DNA of 64,000 bases from Cardiocondyla obscurior (Eukaryota > Arthropoda > Insecta > Hymenoptera > Formicidae), in assembly GCF_019399895.1 (NCBI RefSeq), contig NC_091881.1, positions 498,501 to 562,500 on the forward strand, written 5' to 3'. A program made the position numbers and the translations under genes. This document shows, piece by piece, positions 39,101 to 48,500 of this stretch. The notes beneath the pieces were generated by a model. That model saw nothing but the letters and a program-made list of their open reading frames with translations. It had not been told where the DNA came from and did not search any database. How positions within the stretch are numbered: position 1 is the first letter of the stretch; every line of letters begins with the position of its first letter.

Positions 39101-41428
39101 TTATTCACGAATTCGTGCAGCGTAAAATCTCTGACAAAGAGGCCGCGAGGGAGTGGCAAAAAGCCGACAGTATACATCTTGAAATACTCATATTTCAGAA
39201 GCGCTCCGTGAATGCTTTCTATCCGTCGCACAACGAGGAGTTTGTGTACATCGAGAAATGGCCGGTGCGGTAATAGGATGAGAAATTCGTCGAAAAGAAG
39301 GCGAACGAGAGAAAACCGATTGAACTGAGTAAGAAAAGCGGGGAGAAACGATAAAATATATGTATATATCTACACGAGAGAATCTATATCTTGATACGCG
39401 ATACAATACTTGAAAATATGCGAGAGGACGAATATTGAGCGTTACGCAGGAAAATTTAGTTACATTATTGCCACCGCGTGGAATATGTCACGTAATACGG
39501 CGAATAATAGATCGCCGATACGTATCGAATAAAAGCAGATCGTATTCATTTTATCTAAACTAACGTTTTTCCACGTAGGGACTTGTGTTTGTACAAAATT
39601 ACATGATTAATTTTGCGCGGAAAGAAAATATGGGGCGGAAAATCGGAAAATCTTCTGGTTATAGAGTTCGCGTAACTCGATAATCTTAATCCGATGATTA
39701 CCGAGTCTAAAAGCATCTGAAACATAAACTTAACGTGGAGAAGAAAGTTAGGAAAAAAGGCGCGTGGACACGCGAATTTATCGCGAAGCAGAAGAAAGCT
39801 AAAATGGAGCGAAGTAGAGTAAGGTCATAGAGGATCCTCACGTTTTTATTACACTTTGCTGTCGTTAATCTAACTTACGCGAAAGAGTTCACGTTACTTT
39901 GCTGTAATAAAATATATATCGTTATTGGAATTAGAAGTGTTCCTTGTGGTTTTCATTCCATAAGGTCACAATAAATACTTGCCGTGAAAGATATCGCAAG
40001 CGCCCGAACATTTTATCTTCAAATTGAAGGGAACGGGATATCTCATAAGTTTATTGTTAACGGTAAGACAGTGAATTTAAACCAAGTAAATGTTAATTTT
40101 TAATTAATAGATAAAAACGAGAATAAAAATCTACTAGCACCATGCTACGTTATGGAAATTTCTTTGCATTCTGCTGACGTTATGCGAGAGGTTGATTATA
40201 AAGGAGCGAGTGCTTTAAAACGAGCACGTCGGAATTTTAAGTTTGGCAGCTTCTGCAGAAGTCGCTTTTATTGAAAGAACACTCGAAATAAACTCCATTT
40301 GACGAGGCAAACAAAATTCGTCTCGTCGAGTGAAACACGGAGAAGATCAAGGTTTATCGACATCGTGAAAGTGTGCGAAAAACGAGCGAAAAAAAAAAGA
40401 GAACAAAAATAAAAAAAAAATAAAAAATTGATTAGGTAACACAGATCTAATTTAAAAATTAAAACTTGTTTTGCAAGCTTGCACTTTAACTAGTTTTTTT
40501 TTTTATTAATTTTTTTTAAAGAAGTGTAATGGAAATATGTAAAAAAATTCGACCTGTTCCATTTCCGGCAATAAATGATATTTTTACGAAAGTAATAAAA
40601 ACCAATTAAAAAAATTAAAGTATTTAGTGACCACTTTTGGAATTTTCTATCATAAATTGCTCCTCTTGTGTGTTAATAGTCGCAAATGTAAAAATAATTG
40701 TTAATGTAAAAAAATTACGTAAAAAAAGTTTGTCTTCGATTGGACGACAATACCATTATATTCCCTTAATTATCATACGAGATAAATAATTACTTTTCAA
40801 CTGGATAAAATTAAAACTTCTCTGTCGCCAATATAAAAAAAAAAAGAAAACGTTTTCGAGTAATTTCACGGAGAATGTACACTGATAAAAGTAGAAACAA
40901 CGTGCAAGCAGAAACTAAGTTCGACAATTAGCTGGCGTTAGTAACAGCAAAAGGAAGGAAGTAATTAAAACGAATTGCAAGATAGCAGTGATTATCGCAT
41001 ACTGGCAATCAGTTATAGCAATCGAAACGAATGTGATGCATAAGATAACATCTAGATCACAGTAAATCAGGTTTCATCCAATACGTTGCAGCGATCAAGT
41101 CAATCGTATTGCTCACACGTGTCAAAAATATCACAGCCACATCAAGAATTCACATCCTATTTCCTATTATGCTAATGCAACTAGAGACAGACACGGAGAG
41201 TTCGGCTATGGGGCTAGCAAGACCAGAGATCGAAAGATGGGAAAAAAGAATAATCAAAAAAAAAGGAGAAAAGAGAAAAAAAAAGAATTGACGAGACCGA
41301 CGAACGAGTTTCCTTTCCTTAGGAAATCAGCTATCGTTACCTGAGATATCGGAATCGGAGCCTGGCGTGGGGCTAGCGTCCACACTGTGCCTCGATCCTT
41401 GGCAGCATTCACTGCACTTGCTGCACAT
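11939..41428 (-). CDS. SRCIN1 (p140Cap) / SKT (KIAA1217) family protein, N-terminal part with AIP3/Bud6-like domain
   Basis: Minus-strand exons 41341-41428, 34966-35013, 18634-18944, 14016-14042, 12703-12874, 12371-12569 and 11939-12134 join in phase into 347 residues starting at ATG (41426-41428). The N-terminus is Cys-rich (MCSKCSECC). Next come a Ser/Asp/Glu segment, a Gly-rich then His/Pro-rich low-complexity region, and a basic region. At about residues 217-300 lies the conserved block TKRALLPNEI, DTVKALFVRSFPKQLTMEYL, KVYIHDSNKDMFYELEDL, RDIRDRSVLRLFES. This block matches the N-terminal conserved region of vertebrate SRCIN1/SKT proteins, related to yeast Aip3/Bud6. Known members are actin- and Src-linked scaffolds at junctions or synapses; that role is inferred here. 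The frame leaves the window region through a strong donor (AAG/GTAAGT), so the coiled-coil part is missing, probably left of position 1. Confidence 0.88.
12371..12569 (-). CDS. SRCIN1/SKT-like gene, coding exon 6 (AIP3/Bud6-like core)
   Basis: The acceptor ATATCTTTTAG ends at 12570 and the donor CTAAG/GTAAGA follows 12371. The exon encodes LVFLQYRNETKRALLPNEI, SIDTVKALFVRSFPKQL, MEYLDSPHVKVYIHDSN and KDMFYELEDL. This is the most conserved part of the protein and the basis of the family call: the same arrangement (ALFV..FP..LT, then YI.D......YEL.D) occurs in vertebrate SRCIN1 and SKT. Confidence 0.93.
12703..12874 (-). CDS. SRCIN1/SKT-like gene, coding exon 5
   Basis: The acceptor CGCACTTCCAG ends at 12875 and the donor CTAG/GTATTT follows 12703. 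The exon encodes 57 residues plus one base: SPLPRGYPPPSSTM, LFDDDPGIMSEVETS, then a basic stretch RRGGKQRSS and TPSKTLERPL. It has no long ORF of its own. The frame is fixed by the conserved block in the next exon, and the split glycine codon joins cleanly. PLPRGYPPP is an SH3-ligand-like proline motif. Confidence 0.85.
13140..13161. repeat. Perfect 22-bp GC-rich palindrome
   Basis: The sequence reads CCGCGGCGTAC followed directly by its reverse complement. It could form a cruciform or bind a dimeric protein. It lies 14 bases from a minus-strand splice donor consensus. Confidence 0.9.
13176..13460 (-). promoter_or_regulatory. Candidate internal promoter / alternative first exon of the SRCIN1/SKT-like gene
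   Basis: This CpG-rich segment ends on the minus strand at TCGCGA/GTAAGT, with all six intron bases at consensus, and has no clear acceptor upstream. Splicing from here to 12874 would give a transcript whose first in-frame Met is MLFDDDPG in exon 5. That isoform would keep the AIP3-like domain but lose the Cys-, Gly- and His-rich N-terminus. No transcript evidence is available. Confidence 0.3.
14016..14042 (-). CDS. SRCIN1/SKT-like gene, 27-nt microexon
   Basis: The acceptor GCCGACACAG follows a long pyrimidine tract, and the donor AAAG/GTAATT comes after 14016. The exon encodes exactly nine residues, MGTKSRQRK, in phase 0 at both ends. It can therefore be included or skipped without changing the frame between exons 3 and 5, the usual design of a regulated cassette. 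The basic peptide is consistent with a phosphorylation or binding switch, but this is inference. Confidence 0.5.
14043..18633 (-). other. SRCIN1/SKT-like intron (about 4.6 kb)
   Basis: AT-rich intron with purine-rich and homopolymer tracts (A run at 15140-15157, T run at 17727-17748). Open frames here are short and uninformative. No other gene seen. Confidence 0.75.
17727..17748. repeat. Poly(T) tract, 22 bases
   Basis: An uninterrupted run of T inside an intron of the minus-strand gene, where it reads as poly(A). Confidence 0.9.
18634..18944 (-). CDS. SRCIN1/SKT-like gene, coding exon 3 (Gly- and His/Pro-rich)
   Basis: The acceptor GTGATTACAG ends at 18945 and the donor CTCGAG/GTGAAT follows 18634. 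The exon encodes 103 residues plus two bases: acidic and Ser-rich start (VRGEVEPGSNELTPGRR), a run of seven Gly, more Gly/Ser, then HHQQ and HPLHPHHLPPPHG, ending RHTTMDLE. It looks intrinsically disordered. A second donor (CAT/GTAAAT, 18612) would break phase with the next exon, so it was not chosen. Confidence 0.82.
26810..26827. repeat. Perfect 18-bp palindrome centred on an E-box
   Basis: CACACGCAC is followed by its reverse complement, with CACGTG at the centre (26816-26821). CACGTG is the canonical binding site of bHLH dimers; use here is not shown. Confidence 0.85.
31143..31167. repeat. (CT)n microsatellite, imperfect
   Basis: CT-rich dinucleotide run with TT interruptions, next to the minus-strand donor at 31114. 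Confidence 0.8.
31375..31401. repeat. (GCC)n triplet repeat, imperfect
   Basis: GCC units with one CCA interruption; reads as Gly or Ala codons in the overlapping open frames, which are not supported as genes. Confidence 0.85.
31496..31532. repeat. (CCG)n triplet repeat
   Basis: About twelve CCG units with one TCG interruption, in the CpG-rich island at 31.1-31.8 kb. Confidence 0.9.
34966..35013 (-). CDS. SRCIN1/SKT-like gene, coding exon 2 (48 nt)
   Basis: This short exon has acceptor TTTCTTTACAG and donor ACCG/GTGAGT. Read in the frame set by its neighbours it gives EEWNPDGKGRQSNDT, with split codons at both ends. The other two frames are also open, but only this one joins both flanking exons. 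It is too short to be found as an ORF. Confidence 0.8.
35140..35800. promoter_or_regulatory. CpG-rich island, possible bidirectional promoter
   Basis: The region is GC- and CpG-rich. On the plus strand it has AAGATGGC (35488-35495), the form of start-proximal YY1/Pho-type sites, and a second AAATGGC. On the minus strand it has a donor ACG/GTAAGC (35565/35564) upstream of coding exon 2. It could start an alternative transcript in either direction. Confidence 0.3.
35573..35604 (+). CDS. Possible first exon of an unknown plus-strand gene (weak)
   Basis: ATG GCA TTC begins MAFVMLRWRL and runs to a GTACGT donor after 35604, leaving two bases of a codon. This fits the phase of the candidate exon at 35891. 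There is no family resemblance, and the donor is only fair. Confidence 0.15.
35891..36005 (+). CDS. Candidate internal exon of an unknown plus-strand gene
   Basis: The exon has a very good acceptor (CTTTTGTCTTTTTCAG) and a strong donor (CCTGG/GTAAGT), 115 bases apart. One frame is open throughout: QEWREEASVLCTKKNSAEHF, then ERERKPWRNVMHQLSNSW. It takes two bases from a previous exon and ends in phase 0. I do not recognise the peptide. The splice sites are better than chance would usually give, but 38 open codons alone are not strong evidence. It could equally be a non-coding RNA exon. Confidence 0.3.
36397..36417. repeat. Short perfect hairpin (8-bp stem, 5-base loop)
   Basis: AACAGTGG, loop TAACG, CCACTGTT. 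It is too short for a microRNA precursor and its role is unknown. Confidence 0.75.
37974..38039 (+). CDS. Possible plus-strand exon (weak)
   Basis: A strong acceptor (CTTTCCTACCTTCCTTTCAG) is followed by 22 open codons, THKPVYNPQVEDPELFHGAF then GT, ending at a fair donor ACG/GTAAAC. It is phase 0 at both ends, so it could follow the exon ending at 36005. The peptide is not recognised. Confidence 0.18.
41341..41428 (-). CDS. SRCIN1/SKT-like gene, first coding exon
   Basis: The exon encodes MCSKCSECCQG through PGSDSDIS plus one base, then the donor TCAG/GTAACG. An in-frame TAA lies 36 bases upstream of the ATG (after 11 sense codons) with no earlier ATG, so the start is well placed. Four cysteines in the first nine residues could be palmitoylated; this is inference. 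A good acceptor upstream (TTTTTACGCAG, ending at 41527) suggests the exon begins at 41526 with 5' UTR and that a further non-coding exon lies upstream. Confidence 0.8.
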
Positions 41429-41526
41429 CGTCCCCGGCAATAAAATCGACGTGAACGTCCCTTAGCACTTATCTTCGTTCGTGGCGATTTCGTACGTCGG
41501 CGTTATCGTGCGTGACCGCCGTCGTT
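41429..41526 (-). other. Probable 5' UTR part of the first coding exon
   Basis: The stretch lies between a pyrimidine-rich acceptor (GGCCCCTTTTTACGCAG on the minus strand) and the start codon. It contains the in-frame stop that limits the reading frame. If the acceptor is not used, the transcription start would lie further up in the same CpG-rich DNA (to about 41.85 kb). Confidence 0.45.
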
Positions 41527-44500
41527 CTGCGTAAAAAGGGGCCAAATCCGGAAAACCGTCGCCGATTATCGAGCGTCGACTATCGCGCGCAAACGGACGG
41601 TTTTAACCGTGGGATCCGGTTTCACCAACGATTCACGATTCCCATCGTAAAAGCCGCGTGCGTTGACTGCAAAGGAATTTCCTACATTGAGATCCGTCGA
41701 TCGTCCAGCGGCGAGATCGCTCTAATTCAACAGCGCTGCGCGTTTAATTAAAAATTCCAATTTTACCGAAAGCGATAGTCGCCGCTGTTAAAATTCAGAA
41801 GCGCGCACAAACATCGAAAATAGAAATCTCGGCGATGCCGCCCTAGAACGAGTGCTTCACTCGGATATAACAGTCAAATGATATCGCTTCTTGTCTCTCG
41901 CATTTATTAGGACTGTAAAAGTGATATCGATTTCGCGTTAGATTCGCGGATGCAAAGCAATCACGAACTGATAATAACTCGAGCGCGAGCTAAATTATTA
42001 AATAAACGCAACCTAATAACGGCCATTAGCGATAGCTGGTTGCTGCAGTTGTATGTAACTCACGAATATGAATTTGATATTTTATAGCTTCCCTGATTTA
42101 ACCCTAGCGAAAGTGAAACGCGGAGCGCGCAGTTCTCGCGAATATGCTAATGGATGAGCGTGGTGAATACTCGTCATAAACTAGATGAACCACCGAGTGT
42201 ATTTGCAGGAGAGGCTCTTCTAACACGCAAAGACTACTGAAAGCACAGTTGATTACCGGGAGAAGGTTCACTCGCGCGTGTGCGCGAGCGGACTTTTAAA
42301 GTCCCGCGGAAGCCCTACAGATCCGGGAAGCGTGTTCGAAACCGCGGCGAAATTAGAGCAATGGGGAAAAAATACGCAGCGCGGAAGAGACGGCCGCAAT
42401 ACGGCCCGATCGCATGATGAGGAATCTATTCGAATCCACTCGCGAATGACATCGTGAACGATTGCATGCTCGCGGAGTAAACGGCTCCGTGCGGTTACGG
42501 AGAACTCGCTGCTAATGTCGAATGAATTCGAATAATTGATGGTTATTATCAATTTCGATTGTTCGGTAACCGGAGAGTCAGGGGCCGATACCGATCGGAT
42601 ATCGACTGAATTGTGAATGATGGTCGACAATATGAAACATTTAGTGGGTGGCCATTGTTACGCTCGTCACTGATGATCGTATCAATGCCCGACCCTATTA
42701 CTCGCAAGACTAACGACTCGCTATCATTATCGCGTTTATTATTTTCAGTGTCGCGTACGAATAACGCATATAAAACAATGTCGTAATTGTACATGTGTAT
42801 TTCGTCTTCTGTATTTACTAAGGGGAGAAGAGAGGAAACGATCGAAAAAATATGCATATATATTTCCATTTCATTTCCATAATTCCTGTCTGATAATAAT
42901 GTTATTGCCAATTTACTGTTACCTTCTAATATTTTAAAACCTTTAATTACGCGCAAAACATATTTGGATTTCCGGAAAAGTTTTGTTTTCCCAACCTGTT
43001 TGCTCGTCTTTATCTCTAACGCGATTTCGAGCGTTGTTATAAAAATTATAGTCAACGCTAAAATAATGCTACATTATTTGCATAATGATTAAAAAATTAA
43101 TGGAAAACAAATATCTGTGTCGTATCTAATTAATTGTCAATTAGCAGACATGAAAAATTATTCGTAAGAATTATCACTAATACAAATCAGGAGGAATTAG
43201 AATGCTATTAGCAATAACGTTTAAAGACGCGGAATAAGAAATACAATTTTTCGTAACTTTGCTCCTAAGCCCCGAGCTTAAAACAAGCGGCTTTGCGTGA
43301 AGCAAAGTAAAGGTCAGATATTAAAAGCATGCGTTGTTGTCGACGGAAAGAATTTAATTCCCTCGCCAGTTGCCAACGGGATTACTTCCGCCATGCTGCG
43401 CTGCAGGTTTTATCATTAAAATATCACCTGCTGCAACGCATTCAGGTCAATCAGGCACATTTGACGGAGAACATATCGTTTGAAAACTCATCGCATCCAA
43501 AAGCTCTTTCGGCTAACATTTGAAAGCGGAATTCCGGCGCACGAGAGGCATCTTTATCGACACGCACTATCAATCAAATCGCCAGTATAAAAACTAAACG
43601 CCACGATGGTACCGAAGCGAAATATCGAAATAAATTGTTCCTTCTACCAAAAGGTTATCAGTGAGACTCCTCCGATTTTCTCGTTCATTTTTTTACGCAG
43701 AGGAAAAAAAAAATGGGCTGCGATTGTATTTGGCAAATCAATTGCCACAAAGCTGTGCCAACAGAATTTCGCGGACCGTATATAATTTTTTTTTTTCCAC
43801 GATAGAAGTACCGACCAAACGATTTTTTGTTTTATCAGCAATAAGAGAAAACGGAAACGAGTGGCTGCGGGAACAAAAAAAAAAAAAAAATTTTTCCGTT
43901 GAATGACAATTCGTGTGACAGCCCACAGCTTTCGCTCACGCGTTTATCCCATAGCGAGCGGCTGCCGAAGAGGGTCCAACAAGTCGCAAGCGTTCGCGTG
44001 TGCGATTGACCTCGTACGTATCGTGAATAAATGATATCGCGTTGCGCGGAGCCGCGGGCGAGGGCGGATAACCGGAGCGACGGAGGAGTCGCTTGCGCGC
44101 AGCATCGGTCACTGGGGCGAAGGTGTACTCGTGCGGTATGGGTGACCGATAGGTGCGCGTGCATGCGCGTGCACGCATCTCGGGGTCGTCCCGACACCCC
44201 ATTTCGCCAGCGCTCGCCACCCTCCCGACGATCTCCCCGCATACCGCGGGGATTATTTTCCATTTTGATCGATTCTCCCCGGCGCGATGGATGGATGCAA
44301 CGGTGCTTTGCGCGCGTTCAGAATCGATTGCGATTCACTTTGATCGAAACGCGAAAGAAAAATCGGAGATGCAAACGCGACGGTAATAATTACGCACGGA
44401 GCGATGCGCGCGAGCAGAAAAGACACTTTGCGACGAGACGCGGGAGAAAATGACGCGAGTGCAATTTGATTAATCGACGCTCGTTATCGCCGGTAGAGAT

Positions 44501-45537
44501 ATCACCGGGAACCACTTTCGACGATGTTGTGGCGTCAGCATTACACGTAGAGAGACAGATGAGAGGATTTGAATATTGGACCACGTTTGAATAATGTAAA
44601 ATTGTAGATGATTTACGTGCATTTGTCATTCCGACACGGAAACACTCGCTGCCTTCTGCAAAATTAATTTCCCGCACTTTCAAACCGGGAAAGAGATTTG
44701 GAAGTAAAAAACTTTTTTTTTTATCGCTGACTAAATGTAAAGTAATCGCAAAAAAGAATGTTTTAATTAAGACTCGGCAAACATTTTATATCCACGTGGG
44801 TACGAGTCAAAGAAAGAGCAGGTTTGTGTTTAGTCGCGGGTTCGTTCTTTGAGCGTGCGATTAAGCGAAATCCGCAATTTATTTTACATTCCCCGTATCA
44901 TTTTACGCGGTCATCTAAACGCGAGTACTTTGATGCCTCCCGCCGCCAGCAATCGCGGTTCACAGTGAAAACAATTCGAGAAATAAGTCTGGGTCTGGGC
45001 AAAGACGATGTCGCGAGAGCGAGCGCCGGTTTTTCCGTCCGCCTCGGCCTCATCCCGCAATTTTCTTTCTCAATCCCATGTCATTTCACTTTAAGTCTCT
45101 TCAGATCTTATTCCCATCATCTTACGCACCCTCCATTTAAGTCGGTGATTTTTTGCACGTAGCATCCTTAAGACTGCGAGTACCGTACCAATATATATCA
45201 TCTGTTTTTCATACGCGAGGAATATCATCAACAAATTTATTCCGTAACGACGAAGCCTCGCGCCGCCCAGGAAAACATGCGAAGAGATATTCATAGCTTT
45301 TATTTTTCATTCTGAGAAAACCCCACGAACGTTTATACTCATTAAAATTTAGACCGCGTCCGGTTGATAACGTAACGTAACGAAGAGAATAATTTGTAAA
45401 TTCCCAGTTCACGGGAATTTATCATTTCACGTGTAATTAATAAATTAAACAGAAAACGGAAAGAGGTAAATTATTCTTCCGTACTGACGTGTACCTTATG
45501 AGCTTTGAAATGTATGCGGCTACGAAAATATGCGTGC
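41527..45537. other. Region upstream of the first coding exon, no gene recognised
   Basis: CpG-rich near 41.5-42.4 kb and 43.94-44.47 kb, AT-rich between. A 168-codon open frame (42549-43055, minus) has no recognisable motif and ordinary AT-rich composition. The region may be a 5' intron of the SRCIN1/SKT-like gene if a distal first exon exists. Confidence 0.5.
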
Positions 45538-45563
45538 AAAAAAAAAAAAAAAAAAAAAAAAAA
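45538..45563. repeat. Poly(A) tract, 26 bases
   Basis: The longest homopolymer run in the window, followed by a purine-rich AGAGAAAGAG stretch. No flanking target-site duplication or coding remnant was seen, so a retroposed element is not claimed. Confidence 0.9.
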
Positions 45564-48500
45564 CAGAGAAAGAGAAAAAGAGAAAATGTGCTCGAAAATA
45601 AAACGAGATAGATGCGACGTCAATACATCTCCAGAGCGTAGTAGGAACTTCCTGGGGTATCCCCGGCTTCGTCTATTAGAGCCCGCAAATGGCCGGACTT
45701 AAAAATAAAATCTCCTTTAAATTATCGCCGTCGCCGGCATCCCTGTTGTCGGTGGGGTATTTTTAATTATCACGTTCCGCGTGGATCTATCGACTTTACG
45801 CCCGACTGGCCGTGATAAATAGCCCGCAATGTATTCACGACACGACCGTTCTTCTTCTTTTTTTTTTTTTTTTATTATTTTATTTTTACGAGACGGGTGT
45901 CTTGTTCAAGTATCGCTCGCGATGATTCGTTTGTGAAGGCGAGCCCCCGCCGATACGTGCGTCGCACGATGACGTTAAAGACGCGCGTTTCCCGTCGACG
46001 GGTTTCTGATCGATACCTTTTGAAATCGTCGGTGGTTTCGTTCTCCTCTTCGTCATTTTGCGGCTCATCCTATAACGCGGTTCATCCACATCGATTCATC
46101 GCGATATCTGATTTTATGAAATTCCACGGGACCGGAGAAGGCACGTATTTTAATCCAACAGTACGCGCAGATGTGTATCCGATAGCCTAATGTCACCGCG
46201 CGAGTTAGGCACGACGTATATTGACCTAACGTTGTACCGCACTCCGAGTACTGAATTATTCATGTAAGCTCACTTTGCGAAAGCTCTTGTGTAAAAACAA
46301 GGACATTAAGAATGTTCCTCGTGCAGCGTGGAAAATCGAATTTGCATCTTAATTGAGAACGCACGACGTTATAATTTGCTGAAACCCCCATTTCTACCGC
46401 AATATCTAAGTGACAACGAGCAATAAATTACGCATGAAAGCAAAAGCATCGTCGCGTGCCTCGTAAGATTGAAGCTCGAAGTGAGTGTCAATGTCTGTAC
46501 TTCCGTTTGAATGCGCCCGAGTATTTCAATGATAAATACGTATTCGCAGAGCTCAGACAGTTTTATTATACGAATAAATGTTACGTCAACTGCGTTACTT
46601 CATTTCAACTTGCATCGACTTTCGTCCCCTTCATCTCTATCATTTTTTTTTTATCAAAAATAATTTAACAGTAATGACTATTCTTGAATGCCTTAAACTC
46701 TCTATTATACTTTGATTCACGCTGATATAAACTTCTATTAAATTCGTTGGAAATAATTTTTGACATGCCCCGCGTGTATATGTATGTATATATGCGCGGA
46801 AGCTGGGTCAAGTGGACGCGCGCACAGTTACGCCACCTCAAATTGAACGTAATTCGGTTGCTGGAATCTGGACATCCGCACACCACAGGGAGGCTCTCTC
46901 CCCCGAACGAGGGACGAAATTTGTCTTGAAATTGGGTTAAGCATGCGCTCATACGTGTGTTCCCAACCCCGGTATCTCTCAGCCGCGCTTAATCACGATT
47001 ATTATCGACGTTTACCGTAACGCAAACAATCAAATTGCATTTGTGTGCTTTAGATAATTTTCTAAGCAGACGCGGCTAAAAGTAGCTGAATTTTTCGGCA
47101 GTAAAAAGTTTCCTAGCTGCGTAAATCTTTACAATGGTTAAATTTTACAAGTTTTATTCACGTCACAACCGCATAATATTTGCAGAAAAATTTAAAAAGG
47201 CAGACGTGTAATTCGACGTTGCACTGACGTCCAGTAAAAAAAAAAAAAGAGCACTGTCAGAATATTATTTTTTTTTAAAGTGTATCGATGGACACACTTT
47301 ATAACAATGGGCGATTCCGTAATTATTATGGTTCCATTCTTGCTTTTCACGTCGCCTCTGAGCGAGTAAAATCGCCTCAGGCGATGGGAAAGGTATAAAA
47401 AGATAACGAAGAGTACAAAGAAAATAAATTGGGAGCCGAATAAAAAGCAATAGAGTAACTGTTTATAATAAAAGAGGATTACTTGAGCATTTTCCAATTT
47501 ATAAAAAAAAAGTTGCACAACAAAGCTAAACTCGGTGAAAATTTTTATCGCGTTCCGTATTTTATGATAACGCCGCAAAAAAAAAAAAATTTTTTTATCC
47601 GTCATCCGAGTGTGATTTCTTATATTTATAGAAATTTTTAACGCTAGAAATAGAAGATAAGCGTCAAAACTGTAATACTACTAAAGAAAAATAAATTGAA
47701 AGACGTAAGTTTGACAGAATAAATTGGAGAAAGCAATGGTAAATCAATATTGTAGGAAAAATATCAGAAAACAAGGAAGACTTTCAGTTTTGCGTCAGCT
47801 ACTGAAGATTCACGACTTGGATTATTTAAAAAAAAAAAAAGAAAAAAAAATTGTCAACAATTAAATTCCAAGCTCTACAAATAGAAATTAAAATCACGGT
47901 CATAAACACAATAGTTAATTTCTTTAATTTTGCTTCATTAAAAATTTAAGTAAATTAGAAATAAATTGTGTTTCTGTAAAATTTTAAATGTAATACGATT
48001 TGTTTCGTAAGTACAAGTTGGACTGACGTTTAATAACATTAATATCTTAATGAAACCAAAAAGAAATTCGCTTCCATCTACCAATTTTTGCTCCAATAAT
48101 TAATTAATCTACGGCAAGCAGTTCCGCGTTTCTCTTTTCATTTTATTTAAATATAAATTGTAAGGCAAAATGTTGAGAGAGGAAATGATGGATTTCAATC
48201 AAAAATAAACGGCGAGAAAAGAGGGAAGTTCAAGAGCAGTGGAAGGTAATGTAAAGACAGAATATTTATCTCTTTCTCTCTCTCTCTCTCTCAAGTTATA
48301 CGATGACGCAATGAGGCGTAGCCGAGTTATTTCTTAAGTGGCGATTAACTAAGAACTCGGTGAAGAAACAGATAACTACGTCAGCGTTTTCACGGGTCGA
48401 CGACCTTCGGGTTACCTTAACTACGCCGTTTGAAAAAACGCAAAAAAGGAATTGGGAAAACGATTTTACTCCGGAGAATAACAATTCGTTACGTCACTTT

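Larger units (their letters stand above)
35014..41340 (-). other. SRCIN1/SKT-like first intron (about 6.3 kb)
   Basis: The intron between the first two coding exons. It contains a CpG-rich island (35140-35800), AT-rich spacer and several possible plus-strand exons (see separate entries). Nothing in it resembles the missing parts of the SRCIN1/SKT-like protein. Confidence 0.6.

Noticed and set aside
42549..43055. 168-codon open frame, minus strand
   Set aside because: No domain, repeat or splice context recognised; plausible by chance in 64 kb.
45538..45600. Poly(A) tail of a retroposed element
   Set aside because: No upstream coding remnant, 5' end or target-site duplication was seen; a simple homopolymer is the safer reading.
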